Notes: a model not told the origin generated them from the letters alone. A stretch of DNA of 64,000 nt from an uncultured Pelagibacteraceae bacterium (GCA_902595375.1 CACJPW010000002.1:77745-141744); one strand, 5' to 3'; positions 7,693 through 16,912 are shown, counted from the first letter of the stretch. Made by a program: numbers and translations.

Positions 7693-8448
7693 ATGAGTAA
7701 AATCAAAGCGGAAAATGTAAATGTATATTACGGATCCAAACAGGCATTATTTGATGTCTCTATAGATATTGCAGAAAAAGAAGTTACAGCTCTAATTGGA
7801 CCATCTGGGTGTGGAAAGTCTACTTTCTTAAGATGCTTGAACAGGATGAACGACGTCATAGAAATTTGTAGAGTTGAAGGCAGTATTAAAATGGACAACC
7901 TAGAACTGAACTCAAGAAAGTTAGATGTTGTGAGACTTAGGGAGAATGTTGGTATGGTTTTTCAAAAACCCAATCCGTTCCCTAAAACAATTTATGAAAA
8001 TGTAGCTTATGGGCCTACTATTCACGGTATTGCACAGAGCAAAGAAGAAATGGATCAAATAGTTGAAACAAGTCTGAAAAAAGCTGCCCTGTGGAACGAA
8101 GTTAAAGATAGACTTGATGAAATCGGAACTGGTTTATCAGGCGGTCAACAGCAACGACTATGTATTGCTAGAGCTATATCTGTAAGTCCAGAAGTGATTC
8201 TCATGGACGAACCATGTTCAGCGCTTGACCCAATAGCAACAGCTCAAATCGAAGAACTTATAGATGATCTTAAAAAAGAGGTTACAATTGTAATAGTTAC
8301 CCACTCAATGTCACAAGCAGCCAGGGTATCTCAAAAAACAGGTTTCTTTCATTTGGGAAAACTTATAGAATTTGGACCAACAGATAAAATATTTAAAAAT
8401 CCTGACAACCAGCAAACTCAGGATTATATTACAGGAAGGTTTGGTTAA
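7693..8448 (+). CDS. pstB: phosphate ABC transporter ATPase PstB
   Basis: ATPase of 251 residues that drives PstCA. Walker [10 protein letters not shown] (36-44), Q-loop VFQKPNPFP (PstB-specific NPFP), signature LSGGQQQR, Walker [14 protein letters not shown] and H-loop VTHSM are all intact. The length is that of the family. It starts on the base after the pstA stop and its TAA shares an A with the phoU ATG, so the genes are tightly coupled. PstB also takes part in signalling to PhoR through PhoU. Confidence 0.97.
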   Translation: MSKIKAENVNVYYGSKQALFDVSIDIAEKEVTALIGPSGCGKSTFLRCLNRMNDVIEICRVEGSIKMDNLELNSRKLDVVRLRENVGMVFQKPNPFPKTIYENVAYGPTIHGIAQSKEEMDQIVETSLKKAALWNEVKDRLDEIGTGLSGGQQQRLCIARAISVSPEVILMDEPCSALDPIATAQIEELIDDLKKEVTIVIVTHSMSQAARVSQKTGFFHLGKLIEFGPTDKIFKNPDNQQTQDYITGRFG

Positions 8449-9128
8449 TGAGTGAAAAACCGCACATTGTAAAATCTTACGAAGAGCAACTTCATTTATT
8501 AAAAGATACAATAGTGAAAATGGGAACTGGAGTTGAGAAACAGCTTGAAAATACTATTCAATCTTTAGTTAAAAAAGACATTAACTTAGCAGAAAAATCT
8601 ATCAAAGATGACGAATTGACTGATAAGTATGAAATAAATATAGAAGAGCAAGTTGTAAATTTGATTGCCTTAAGGCAACCTATGGCAATAGATTTAAGAG
8701 AAACAGTTGTTGCTTTAAAAGTTTCTTCAGACTTAGAGAGAATTGGTGATTTAGCAAAAAATATCTCAAAACGATTAGCCAAAATTGGAACTGATTTACC
8801 CAATGATATAACTAAAAATTTCGAAATAGCTGGTTTAAAAGCATCAAAACAAGTCAATGCAGTTTTAAACTCGTATTTACATAGAGATAAAGATACAGCA
8901 GAAAATGTTTGGAATTCTGATGAAGAAATAGATCAAATGACTAATAGTAATATGGAAGCTGCAGTAAAACATTTAGAAAAAAATAAAAACGATATACAAA
9001 AAGTAACTCAACTACTTTTCATGCTTAAAAATATTGAGAGGATTGGAGATCATGCAACCAATATTGCAGAGCAAGTTTATTTTCTGGTTACAGGAGATTA
9101 TTTAGAGGGAGACCGACCAAAAGGATAA
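8448..9128 (+). CDS. phoU: phosphate signalling protein PhoU
   Basis: Cytoplasmic all-helical protein of 226 residues with the two PhoU repeats; each has the metal-binding pattern E/DLERIGDLAKNI (first, about 100) and NIERIGDHATNIAEQ (second, about 200). It connects Pst transport state to PhoR and represses the regulon when phosphate is plentiful. The start overlaps pstB by one base and the stop overlaps phoB by one base. Confidence 0.95.
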   Translation: MSEKPHIVKSYEEQLHLLKDTIVKMGTGVEKQLENTIQSLVKKDINLAEKSIKDDELTDKYEINIEEQVVNLIALRQPMAIDLRETVVALKVSSDLERIGDLAKNISKRLAKIGTDLPNDITKNFEIAGLKASKQVNAVLNSYLHRDKDTAENVWNSDEEIDQMTNSNMEAAVKHLEKNKNDIQKVTQLLFMLKNIERIGDHATNIAEQVYFLVTGDYLEGDRPKG

Positions 9129-9811
9129 TGAGGGCAAATTTATTCATTGTCGAAGATGAAATGCCCATCGTAACTTTGCTTAAATACAATTTAGAAAAAG
9201 AGGGTCACAAAGTTGATTATGCAGTCAATGGAGAAGACGCTATTAGAAATATAAAGGAAAAAAATCCTGATTTAATTTTATTAGATTGGATGTTGCCGGA
9301 TATTTCAGGTGTTGAAGTCTGTAAAAATTTGAAAAGAAGCAATCTTCACAAAAATATCCCAATCATTATGTTAACAGCCAAAGGTGAAGAAGAAGACAAG
9401 CTGAAAGGATTTGAAACAGGAGCAGATGACTACGTAACTAAGCCATTCAGTCAAAAAGAACTTATTGCAAGAGTTAACGCTTTATTAAAGAGATCTAAAC
9501 CAAGTGTTGCCGCTGATGTTGTAGTATTTGAGGATCTTAAAGTAGATAGAGTTCAACGAAGAGTTTATAGAGCAGATAAACAAGTTATAGTCGGCCCAAC
9601 CGAATTTAAACTAATTGATTTTTTAATAAAGAATCCAAAAAGAGTATATTCGCGTGAGCAACTTCTAAATTCTGTATGGGGAGATGATATTTATGTTGAG
9701 TCTAGAACTATAGATGTTCATATAAGAAGACTAAGAAAAGCAATAAATATTGATGGCAAGAAAGATCTTATCAGAACAGTAAGATCTGCTGGCTATTCCT
9801 TAGATGTTTGA
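9128..9811 (+). CDS. phoB: phosphate regulon response regulator PhoB
   Basis: OmpR/PhoB-family regulator of 227 residues. The receiver domain has acidic pocket E10/E11, phospho-acceptor D53 in LLDWMLPD, and K in DDYVTKPFS (about 105). The C-terminal winged helix ends in the recognition region SRTIDVHIRRLRKAI and the RSAGYSL wing. It should bind the Pho boxes at about 80-108 and 3891-3919. Its 3' end overlaps the convergent SixA-like gene by 19 bp. Confidence 0.95.
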   Translation: MRANLFIVEDEMPIVTLLKYNLEKEGHKVDYAVNGEDAIRNIKEKNPDLILLDWMLPDISGVEVCKNLKRSNLHKNIPIIMLTAKGEEEDKLKGFETGADDYVTKPFSQKELIARVNALLKRSKPSVAADVVVFEDLKVDRVQRRVYRADKQVIVGPTEFKLIDFLIKNPKRVYSREQLLNSVWGDDIYVESRTIDVHIRRLRKAINIDGKKDLIRTVRSAGYSLDV

Positions 9812-10317
9812 AGATCTTTTGGCTTTATAAATGATATTAATTTTCCTTTAACTTTTGATAACTTTCCCCAATCATTGAAATTAAAACTTACTTCAGCAAC
9901 GGCTGCAGTAGGAAATTTTCTTTTTAAATTTTCAAATTGTTCAGAGTTTTCTTTAAGACAGATTCGATTTATGAGTTCACTAATTGAAGGTTCATGATTG
10001 ATTAAAAGTAAAGTTTTATAATTATCAACTGTTTGTTTTAAGATATGAATAATTTCATCCTCACTAGCATGATAAAGCGCTTTTTTTTTAATAATTTTCT
10101 TAAAACTGATTTTTTCTGACAATATATTTAATGTTTGTATTGTCCTTTTAGAGGATGAGCAATAAACTAAATCAAATTTTAATTTCTTTTTAATAAAAAA
10201 TTCACAAATTAATTTTGCTGAATTTACCCCTCTTTTATTCAATGGCCTGTCATGATCATCTAAATCTGGAAAATCCCAACTAGATTTAGCATGTCTCATC
10301 GCATATAATTTAAACAT
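9793..10317 (-). CDS. sixA: SixA-like histidine phosphatase
   Basis: Histidine phosphatase (RHG) superfamily, 174 residues, close to the SixA type. Catalytic MRHAKSSWDFP lies at about 7-17, with NKRG, CSSSKRTIQT and a second catalytic histidine in LINHEPSISEL. E. coli SixA removes phosphate from phosphohistidine in the PTS-Ntr pathway; the substrate here is unknown. The gene points against phoB and overlaps its end, and starts 22 bp from divergent ppk1. A role in the phosphate system is possible only by position. Confidence 0.8.
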   Translation of the reverse strand: MFKLYAMRHAKSSWDFPDLDDHDRPLNKRGVNSAKLICEFFIKKKLKFDLVYCSSSKRTIQTLNILSEKISFKKIIKKKALYHASEDEIIHILKQTVDNYKTLLLINHEPSISELINRICLKENSEQFENLKRKFPTAAVAEVSFNFNDWGKLSKVKGKLISFIKPKDLQTSKE

Positions 10318-10339
10318 ATTTTTAATTTAACATTTAAAT

Positions 10340-12466
10340 ATGTCGAAAGCATCATTTTCAGAAAACGCTAATATTAGCAATCAACTCATAAACAGAGAAT
10401 TATCTTGGCTTCAGTTTAATGATCGTGTTTTAGAAGAGTCAAAAGATAAAACAAATCCTCTATTTGAAAGAGTAAAATTTTTATCAATCGCAGGTACAAA
10501 TTTAGATGAATTTTTTATGGTAAGAGTCGCTGGACTTTTTAATCAAATTAAAGATGGTTTTGACGAATTAAGCGCAGATGGATTAACTGCAGAGGATCAA
10601 TTGAATAGGGTCGTATTAAAAACTAAAGATCTATTAAAGAAGCAAAACGAAGCATTCCTAGATTTGAAAAAAGAGCTATCGAAAGAAAAAATTTTCATTC
10701 GAAAAATGTCAGAACTAAATAAGAAGGATCTTATGTATCTAAGAGAATATTTTCAGGAAACAATTTATCCTATAATAACACCTACAGCCATTGACCCATC
10801 ACATCCCTTTCCTTTTATACCAAATAAAGGCCAAGCAATTTTACTAAGAATGACTAGAATAAAAAAAAAAAGAGAACTAAATGCAATTATAGTTATACCA
10901 AGAGCACTTCCAAAATTTATATCGCTAAATAATTCTGAAACAATAAATGAATTTGTCACAATTGATGACGTAATTTGTAAATTTGCTAATGAAATATTTC
11001 CAGACCATAATATCGAGGCAAGTTTGCAGTTTAAAATAATTAGAGACAGTGAAATTGAAATAGATGATGAAGCTGCTGATCTTGTGAGATATTTTGAAAA
11101 AGCAATTAAGAAAAGAAGAAGGGGAAACGTAGTTAAACTCGAAGTACTCACTAATTCAAACAAAAAACTTTTAAATTTTATTTCAAAAAAATTTAAAATG
11201 GATGAAGATCATATTTATGAGGTTGAAGGATTGGTTGGAATACAAGATATAGATGAAATTTGTAAAAAGAAAGATCCAAAGCTGAGATTTAAAAAGTTTA
11301 ATCCTAGAGAAGTTGAAAGATTGAAGGAATTTGATGATAAATTTTTTTCAGCTATAAGAAGTAAAGATTTTGTTGTACACCATCCTTTTGAAACTTTTGA
11401 TGTAGTAATTCAATTTTTAGAAGCTGCAGCAAAAGATCCCAAAGTTATCGGTATCAAACAAACTTTATATCGAACCACACCTGACTCTCCTATCGTAAAA
11501 GCACTAAGTAGAGCAGCAGAAAACGGAAAAGTTGTTACAGCCGTAATAGAAATAAAAGCTCGATTTGATGAGGAAGCTAATATTGAATTATCTAGGAAAC
11601 TAGAGAAAGCTGGCGTTCAAATTGTTTACGGATTCGCAAAATACAAAACGCATGCAAAGGCAAGTTTAGTTTTAAGAAAAGAAGGAGCTAAAACGCGAAG
11701 CTATGTTCACTTAGGTACAGGAAACTATCATCCAATTAACGCAAAAATTTATACTGACTTATCACTGTTTAGCTCTAATCAAGACTTGGCCAAAGATGTC
11801 GAAAAATTTTTCAATTATGTAACTGGTTATGCAAAACCAAAAAAATTGAATAAAATTTTTATGTCTCCATTAAATAGTAGGAATTTTTTTGAAGAAAAAA
11901 TTGAAAATGAAATTGTAAATGCAAATAAAGGAAAACCTGCAGAAATATGGGCAAAAATGAATTCTCTTGTAGACCCTGGAATTATTAAGAAATTTTACGA
12001 AGCTTCAAACGCAGGGGTAAAAATAAATTTATCAGTAAGAGGAGTATGTTGCTTAAGACCTGGAATTAAAGGTCAATCTGAAAATATAAAAGTAAAAAGC
12101 CTTATTGGCAGATTTTTAGAACACTCAAGAATTTATTGTTTTGCAAATGGTAGTTCTATGCCCTCTCGAGAGAATCAGGTATATATTTCATCTGCAGATT
12201 TAATGCCTAGAAATTTAGATAGAAGAATTGAAATTATAATCCCGATAGAAAACAATACTGTGCATGAACAAATTTTAGATCAAATTATGTTAGCCAACTT
12301 TAAAGATAAATCAGAAACATGGTATTTAGATAGCTTAGGAAACTATCATAAAGAACAAGAGAAAGGCTTTTCCGCACATTCCTATTTCATGAAGAACCCA
12401 AGTTTATCAGGTCGTGGTAAGTCAATTTTAAGAGCTAAACCTCAAAATTTAAGATTAGTAAAATGA
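10340..12466 (+). CDS. ppk: polyphosphate kinase Ppk1
   Basis: Reversible ATP-polyphosphate phosphotransferase of 708 residues. The N-terminal domain has NRELSWLQFNDRVLEE and AGTNLDEFFMVRVAGL; the head domain ends near 315; the two phospholipase-D-like catalytic domains hold KQTLYRT and YGFAKYKTHAKASLVLR with the phosphorylated histidine in THAK, then YVHLGTGNYHP. Length is normal for Ppk1. It overlaps ppx by 4 bp (ATGA), so synthesis and breakdown of polyphosphate are co-transcribed just downstream of the pst-pho operon. Confidence 0.96.
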   Translation: MSKASFSENANISNQLINRELSWLQFNDRVLEESKDKTNPLFERVKFLSIAGTNLDEFFMVRVAGLFNQIKDGFDELSADGLTAEDQLNRVVLKTKDLLKKQNEAFLDLKKELSKEKIFIRKMSELNKKDLMYLREYFQETIYPIITPTAIDPSHPFPFIPNKGQAILLRMTRIKKKRELNAIIVIPRALPKFISLNNSETINEFVTIDDVICKFANEIFPDHNIEASLQFKIIRDSEIEIDDEAADLVRYFEKAIKKRRRGNVVKLEVLTNSNKKLLNFISKKFKMDEDHIYEVEGLVGIQDIDEICKKKDPKLRFKKFNPREVERLKEFDDKFFSAIRSKDFVVHHPFETFDVVIQFLEAAAKDPKVIGIKQTLYRTTPDSPIVKALSRAAENGKVVTAVIEIKARFDEEANIELSRKLEKAGVQIVYGFAKYKTHAKASLVLRKEGAKTRSYVHLGTGNYHPINAKIYTDLSLFSSNQDLAKDVEKFFNYVTGYAKPKKLNKIFMSPLNSRNFFEEKIENEIVNANKGKPAEIWAKMNSLVDPGIIKKFYEASNAGVKINLSVRGVCCLRPGIKGQSENIKVKSLIGRFLEHSRIYCFANGSSMPSRENQVYISSADLMPRNLDRRIEIIIPIENNTVHEQILDQIMLANFKDKSETWYLDSLGNYHKEQEKGFSAHSYFMKNPSLSGRGKSILRAKPQNLRLVK

Positions 12467-13968
12467 AACCAGAATTAAAAAATCTTTTTAAATTTCAGTC
12501 TAATAAAAAGTCTAAGCAAGCCATAATAGATCTTGGATCAAATTCAGTAAGAATGCTCATATACGATAATTTTAAAATTTCTCCAATTCCAGTCTTTAAT
12601 GAAAAAGCAGTTTGCAAACTTGGAAAAAATTTAGATAAATCTAAAAAACTAAACCCTGATGGAATTAAAAGTTCTTTAAAAGTTTTAAATAGATTTAAAG
12701 AAATTTTAGATATTTCAGACGTTCAAGATTTAGAAATTATTGCAACAGCGGCTTTTAGAGAGGCTACTGATGCAAGTGAATTTTTAAGAGAAATTGAAAA
12801 AATATTTAATAAAAAACCACTAGTATTATCTGGCGAGGAAGAAGCAAGAACATCAGCAAACGGTGTAATGGTAGGATTTGATGAAGTAGATGGACTAGTT
12901 GCAGATTTAGGAGGTGGAAGTTTAGAACTTGCCAGAGTTTCCAAAAATCAAATTTTTGAAACAACCTCTTTACCTCTTGGAGTACTAAGACTTGAAAATA
13001 ACCCTATTGTAAAAAAAAGAAATTTGGGAAAATATGTTAGAAAACTTTTAAGAGATGAAAAATGGCTTTCTAAAAAGAAATTCAAAAATATTTATTTGGT
13101 AGGAGGGACTTGGAGATCATTATTTAAATATCATCTCTTTAAAGAAAAACACCCATTACATATTTTGCATCAATATAAGCTCTCAAAAGATGTAGCAGTT
13201 AAATACTTAAATAGGATTTCAAAATTTAATAAATCATCTTTGAAATCAATGGAGTATATAACTAAATCTAGAACTCCCTATTTACCGTTTAGCTCTATAA
13301 TACTTAACGAAATAATTGAAGCAGCAAGCCCTTCAAAAGTTATTTGCTCAATCAGTGGACTGAGAGAGGGGCATATGAATATAATTATAAACCAAGGAAT
13401 GAGCGAGGATGAAATTTTCAAATTAAAAACTTATGGTATATCTTTTAAAAAAGGGGACTATGGAAAGAGTTTTGAGAAATATTTTAACTTTATTTCACCA
13501 TTATTTGAAGATAACGAATATTTTAATCGAAGATTACTAACCTTGGCTTGTATCTTAAGTAAAATGGATTGGGGCTTAGGAGCTTTTCAAAAAGCAGAAT
13601 TAGTTTTTATGGAAGTGTTAAATACTCCATTACTAAAACTAGAACATAGAGATAGAGTAAAAGTTGCATCAGCAAGTTTTTGGAGACATTGTGGTTTAAA
13701 ATATAATCCGAATTATGAATTTTTATCCTTATTAAATAACAACGAAATTTTATCCTCAAAGCAAGTGGGATCTGCTTTAAGATTAGCAGAATCACTTACA
13801 AGCATGTCTTCGTTATTGTTAGATGAATTTAAAATTTATAAAAGAAATAAGACTATTTTTTTGAAAATACCTAACAATCATAGTGATATAGTCTCAAAAC
13901 AAGTAACTAAAAGACTTAAAAACTTGGCAAGAGAGATGAATGTCGACTCTAATATCATTTATTCTTGA
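12463..13968 (+). CDS. ppx: exopolyphosphatase / Ppx-GppA family
   Basis: ASKHA-fold phosphatase of 501 residues. Phosphate-1 loop AIIDLGSNSVRMLIYD (about 19-34) and phosphate-2 loop VADLGGGSLELA (about 146-157) are clear; a C-terminal helical extension (about 310-501) matches longer Ppx/GppA proteins. It hydrolyses terminal phosphates of polyphosphate, or pppGpp to ppGpp; sequence alone does not settle which, but coupling to ppk1 favours polyphosphate. Confidence 0.9.
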   Translation: MKPELKNLFKFQSNKKSKQAIIDLGSNSVRMLIYDNFKISPIPVFNEKAVCKLGKNLDKSKKLNPDGIKSSLKVLNRFKEILDISDVQDLEIIATAAFREATDASEFLREIEKIFNKKPLVLSGEEEARTSANGVMVGFDEVDGLVADLGGGSLELARVSKNQIFETTSLPLGVLRLENNPIVKKRNLGKYVRKLLRDEKWLSKKKFKNIYLVGGTWRSLFKYHLFKEKHPLHILHQYKLSKDVAVKYLNRISKFNKSSLKSMEYITKSRTPYLPFSSIILNEIIEAASPSKVICSISGLREGHMNIIINQGMSEDEIFKLKTYGISFKKGDYGKSFEKYFNFISPLFEDNEYFNRRLLTLACILSKMDWGLGAFQKAELVFMEVLNTPLLKLEHRDRVKVASASFWRHCGLKYNPNYEFLSLLNNNEILSSKQVGSALRLAESLTSMSSLLLDEFKIYKRNKTIFLKIPNNHSDIVSKQVTKRLKNLAREMNVDSNIIYS

Positions 13969-14061
13969 AAATTAATAAATCTTTAACTTAATTTAAATAT
14001 TTTTTTAGCATTTGTATATTATTAATAGATTATCAGTCTCCCATCTGTGTTGTTAATTAAT

Positions 14062-14092
14062 TAGCCCAAGGTATCAATATTACCTTGGGCTA
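14062..14092. terminator. strong 12-bp hairpin between ppx and the aqpS-like gene
   Basis: TAGCCCAAGGTA (14062-14073), loop TCAATAT, TACCTTGGGCTA (14081-14092): a perfect 12 bp stem 8 bp beyond the stop of the minus-strand channel gene and about 95 bp beyond ppx. No T-tract follows on either strand (AATTAATT on the minus side), so it may be a non-canonical shared terminator, an mRNA-end stabiliser or part of a small RNA. Confidence 0.5.
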
Positions 14093-14100
14093 CCCTCCAA

Positions 14101-14748
14101 CTATAAAATAATTTTTCTAATTAAATAGACAGCTAGTATTCCGCCAACAATTTCAGCAATGATATAGCTAGGAGTATTTAAGTAATTAATTCCAGTAAAT
14201 GTGTCTGTAAAAGTTCTTGCGATTGCTACCGCTGGATTTGCAAAAGAAGTTGAAGAGGTAAACCAATACCCCGCTGTTATAAAAGTAGCTACTGATGAAG
14301 CGACCGCAAGTTTGCCGCTCTTTAAAGATCCAAATATTACAAAAATTAATCCAAAAGTTGCAATGATCTCAGCTGTAAAAATATTTATTCCAGGTCTTAT
14401 CTTCTGTGAAAGCTGCAACAAAGGAAGATCAAACATAAAATTTGCTAACATTACCCCTAACATGCAACCTAAGATTTGAGCAGAGATATAAGTGATAATT
14501 AAATTTTTTTTAATCTTGTTGGTAAAATACATTGCTAAAGTAACGACAGGATTGAAATGTGCGCCGGAGATATCACCGATTGAAGTAATCAGAACAAATA
14601 ATCCTGCACCTGTAGCTAAAGTATTCGCTATTAGCATTACAGCGATATCATCAGTTAGATTTTGAGCCATAATACCTGAACCAACAATAATCATGACTAA
14701 AAAACAACTTCCTATAAATTCACCAATAAATATCTTTTTACTTTTCAT
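14101..14748 (-). CDS. aqpS: MIP-family aquaglyceroporin, AqpS-like
   Basis: Six-helix membrane channel of 215 residues in two repeats. The first pore box is altered, HFNPVVTLA (NPV rather than NPA), and the second is FANPAVAIAR, both with the expected partners (SGAH before the first, R after the second). The gene overlaps arsC by 11 bp. In Sinorhizobium an aquaglyceroporin, AqpS, replaces the ArsB pump and lets arsenite made by ArsC flow out; the same pairing suggests that job here. A general glycerol or water channel is the alternative. Confidence 0.8.
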   Translation of the reverse strand: MKSKKIFIGEFIGSCFLVMIIVGSGIMAQNLTDDIAVMLIANTLATGAGLFVLITSIGDISGAHFNPVVTLAMYFTNKIKKNLIITYISAQILGCMLGVMLANFMFDLPLLQLSQKIRPGINIFTAEIIATFGLIFVIFGSLKSGKLAVASSVATFITAGYWFTSSTSFANPAVAIARTFTDTFTGINYLNTPSYIIAEIVGGILAVYLIRKIIL

Positions 14749-15181
14749 TTTTTACCCAATGTTTAATTTTTTCATTAATTATATTATAAGTTTCTTCAGC
14801 TATTAAATTTATTTTATCTTTATTTTTAGTTTTTTTAATTTTTTCAACAGGGTCCGCGATGTCCCAGTGCGTAATGGTCTTTTTTTTAGGCCATACAGGA
14901 CAAACTTCTTTATTGGCGTTATTACAAACTGTAATCACATAATCAATATCAATATCATTTTTTAAAAATTCATCAAAATTTTTTGAATAATACGTGGCTA
15001 AATTAAATTTTTTTCCTTCAAGATACTCTTTAATGTAGGGATTGATTTTTCCTGAAGGATTACTTCCAGCGCTAAATGCGATGAATTTATTTCGGAAATT
15101 ATTGTTTACAATACTTTCCGCTATTATGCTTCTCGCAGAGTTTCCAGTACAAACAAATAATATTGTTTTTATTTTCCTCAT
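14738..15181 (-). CDS. arsC: arsenate reductase ArsC, low-molecular-weight phosphatase type
   Basis: 147 residues of the LMW-PTP fold. The P-loop VCTGNSARS (C11) is the arsenate-binding loop, and C86 and C94 in VCNNANKEVCPVW match the relay cysteines of thioredoxin-coupled ArsC. DP in HWDIADPVE supplies the general acid. It reduces arsenate, a phosphate analogue taken up by Pst, to arsenite. It sits on the minus strand between a small membrane protein and the AqpS-like channel, close to the phosphate transporter operon. Confidence 0.9.
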   Translation of the reverse strand: MRKIKTILFVCTGNSARSIIAESIVNNNFRNKFIAFSAGSNPSGKINPYIKEYLEGKKFNLATYYSKNFDEFLKNDIDIDYVITVCNNANKEVCPVWPKKKTITHWDIADPVEKIKKTKNKDKINLIAEETYNIINEKIKHWVKNEK

Positions 15182-15207
15182 AAAAAATGTATTGAAGTGT
15201 CCCGAAC

Positions 15208-15435
15208 TTACGGAACCAAAATTTGATAAAAACCAATAATAAATAATGGAATCTGTAACCCAAAATTGGTTAATATTGCTTTATCCTTAGAAATAAAACC
15301 TGCAATTGTCCAACCAACAACTCCCGCTCCATGAAACATTATATTTACTGGATACATATTCAAATTTGTTAATAAAATACCTGTAAGAACTAAAAAAGTA
15401 CTTAACCATTTAAGGTATTTTTTAATAAACTTCAT
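15208..15435 (-). CDS. small two-helix membrane protein, unknown
   Basis: 75 residues from ATG at 15435 (an in-frame TTG lies two codons earlier). Two hydrophobic helices are visible, about 10-26 (STFLVLTGILLTNLN) and 32-72 split by FISKDKA, ending in a third short hydrophobic run (LQIPLFIIGFYQIL). I do not recognise the family with certainty; it resembles small alphaproteobacterial inner-membrane proteins. It sits between gcrA and arsC in one direction with 26-33 bp gaps, so it may be co-transcribed with either. Confidence 0.6.
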   Translation of the reverse strand: MKFIKKYLKWLSTFLVLTGILLTNLNMYPVNIMFHGAGVVGWTIAGFISKDKAILTNFGLQIPLFIIGFYQILVP

Positions 15436-15468
15436 AATCAATTATATGATTGTAATGTTAAAGTTTTG

Positions 15469-15963
15469 TTAACCAGACGAGGCTTTAACTTTTTTCTCGA
15501 TAAATTCTGGTATCTCATCACCAAGATCATCGTCTTTTTGATTTTTAGGTTGAAAGGCATACAAAACATGAAGTTTGCAATAAGGAAAATCTCCTTCAGG
15601 TTTTCTACCGCAAAAATAGAACTTTTCCTCATTAGGGTGACCGATAGGCCACTTACAAGTTTCATCTGTAAGTTCTTCAAGTGATTTAGGGTTTTCTGGC
15701 TCGAAGTTTTTGTCTAATAAAATTGATTGAAATTTGGCTTTTCTTGATGTTGGCGCGGGTCCTCTTCTAATCTGCTTATTATCATTGGTTCTAGGCGAAT
15801 TAGATTGCTTAGAAGGCGCTCTAGCTTCTAAATTTAACCTATGAGCTTTTCCAATTACTGCGTTTCTAGTAGTGTCACCTAATGCTTCGGCTATCTGACT
15901 TGCAGTATGCCCTTTAGACCAGAGTTCTTTTAATTTAGCGACTTTTTCTTCTGTCCAACTCAT
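15469..15963 (-). CDS. gcrA: GcrA cell cycle regulator
   Basis: 164 residues. The N-terminus SWTEEKVAKLKELWSKGH with helix-turn-helix ASQIAEALG and TRNAVIGKAHRLNL is the GcrA DNA-binding domain. The C-terminus has the conserved ETCKWPIGHP and FCGRKP block thought to bind sigma-70 domain 2. In Caulobacter GcrA recruits RNA polymerase to promoters methylated at GANTC by CcrM. Acid-basic linker residues 48-95 are low complexity. It is divergent from the ABC-2 permease over 136 bp. Confidence 0.93.
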   Translation of the reverse strand: MSWTEEKVAKLKELWSKGHTASQIAEALGDTTRNAVIGKAHRLNLEARAPSKQSNSPRTNDNKQIRRGPAPTSRKAKFQSILLDKNFEPENPKSLEELTDETCKWPIGHPNEEKFYFCGRKPEGDFPYCKLHVLYAFQPKNQKDDDLGDEIPEFIEKKVKASSG

Positions 15964-16099
15964 AGTATATAATTACAATATTTAGTAATAATGCAAAACT
16001 TAGGACATAATATTGGGGTTTAAAACATTAAAACACATCAAAGCTGTGAGTAGATTTAGTTTTGCACAGTTTTTTTAATAACAGGTTATAAGACTATCA

Positions 16100-16912
16100 A
16101 TGGTTGAAATTTCGAAAAAATATAAAATTGGAAAAAGAAGATTTGGATTAGTTAATTGGTACGGAACGTGGACTTTATACAAAAAAGAAGTTTTAAGATT
16201 CTTAATTGTGTGGATACAAACTATTTTTTCTCCACTAATTTCATCTTTACTCTTTTTACTTGTTTTATCTTTGGCAATTGGTGCTGATAGAGGAGATGTT
16301 CTTGGTGTACCTTTTATTACTTTTTTAGCGCCAGGGTTGATTTCTATGCAGGTAATTCAGCAATCTTTTTCGCATTCCTCATCATCTTTTATGATTAAAA
16401 AAATTGATGGAACTATAGTTGATTTATTATATGCTCCTTTATCACCAGGGGAAGTAACTTTCACGGTCTCACTTTCAGCAGTAACAAGAAGTGTCTTTAT
16501 TGGAATAGTTTCAATTATCGTATTTAAATTAATTATTGATATTGAAATTAAAAATTATTTAACGCTTATAGCATTTACCTTGCTTTCTTCTTTTGTTTTA
16601 GGAAATATAGGAATAATTGCTGGATTATGGGCTGAAAAATTTGATCATATGGCAACCGTCACTAATTTTGTAATAGTGCCATTATCTTTCTTATCAGGTA
16701 CTTTTTATTCAATAGAGAGACTCCCTGACTTTTTACAAGCAGTAAGTAAAGTTAATCCGTTTTTTTATATGATAGATGGTTTTAGATATAGTTTTATTGG
16801 CACTTCAGACGGTTCAATCTCTGTTGGTTTGGTATATTTAACTGCCCTAAGCTTTGTTAGCTGGCTTGTTTGTTATTTATTGTATAAAAAAGGTTATAAA
16901 ATAAAATCATGA
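16100..16912 (+). CDS. ABC-2 type transporter permease
   Basis: 270-residue inner-membrane permease with six helices (about 35-55, 68-90, 115-145, 150-175, 185-205, 240-262) and the ABC-2 signature segment in VTNFVIVPLSFLSGTFYSIERLP. This pattern is typical of YadH/NodJ-type exporters. No ATPase gene is adjacent, so its partner must lie elsewhere. Its last 4 bp overlap argD, placing it in the arginine operon without an obvious functional link. The 136 bp upstream hold no feature I can name. Confidence 0.85.
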   Translation: MVEISKKYKIGKRRFGLVNWYGTWTLYKKEVLRFLIVWIQTIFSPLISSLLFLLVLSLAIGADRGDVLGVPFITFLAPGLISMQVIQQSFSHSSSSFMIKKIDGTIVDLLYAPLSPGEVTFTVSLSAVTRSVFIGIVSIIVFKLIIDIEIKNYLTLIAFTLLSSFVLGNIGIIAGLWAEKFDHMATVTNFVIVPLSFLSGTFYSIERLPDFLQAVSKVNPFFYMIDGFRYSFIGTSDGSISVGLVYLTALSFVSWLVCYLLYKKGYKIKS

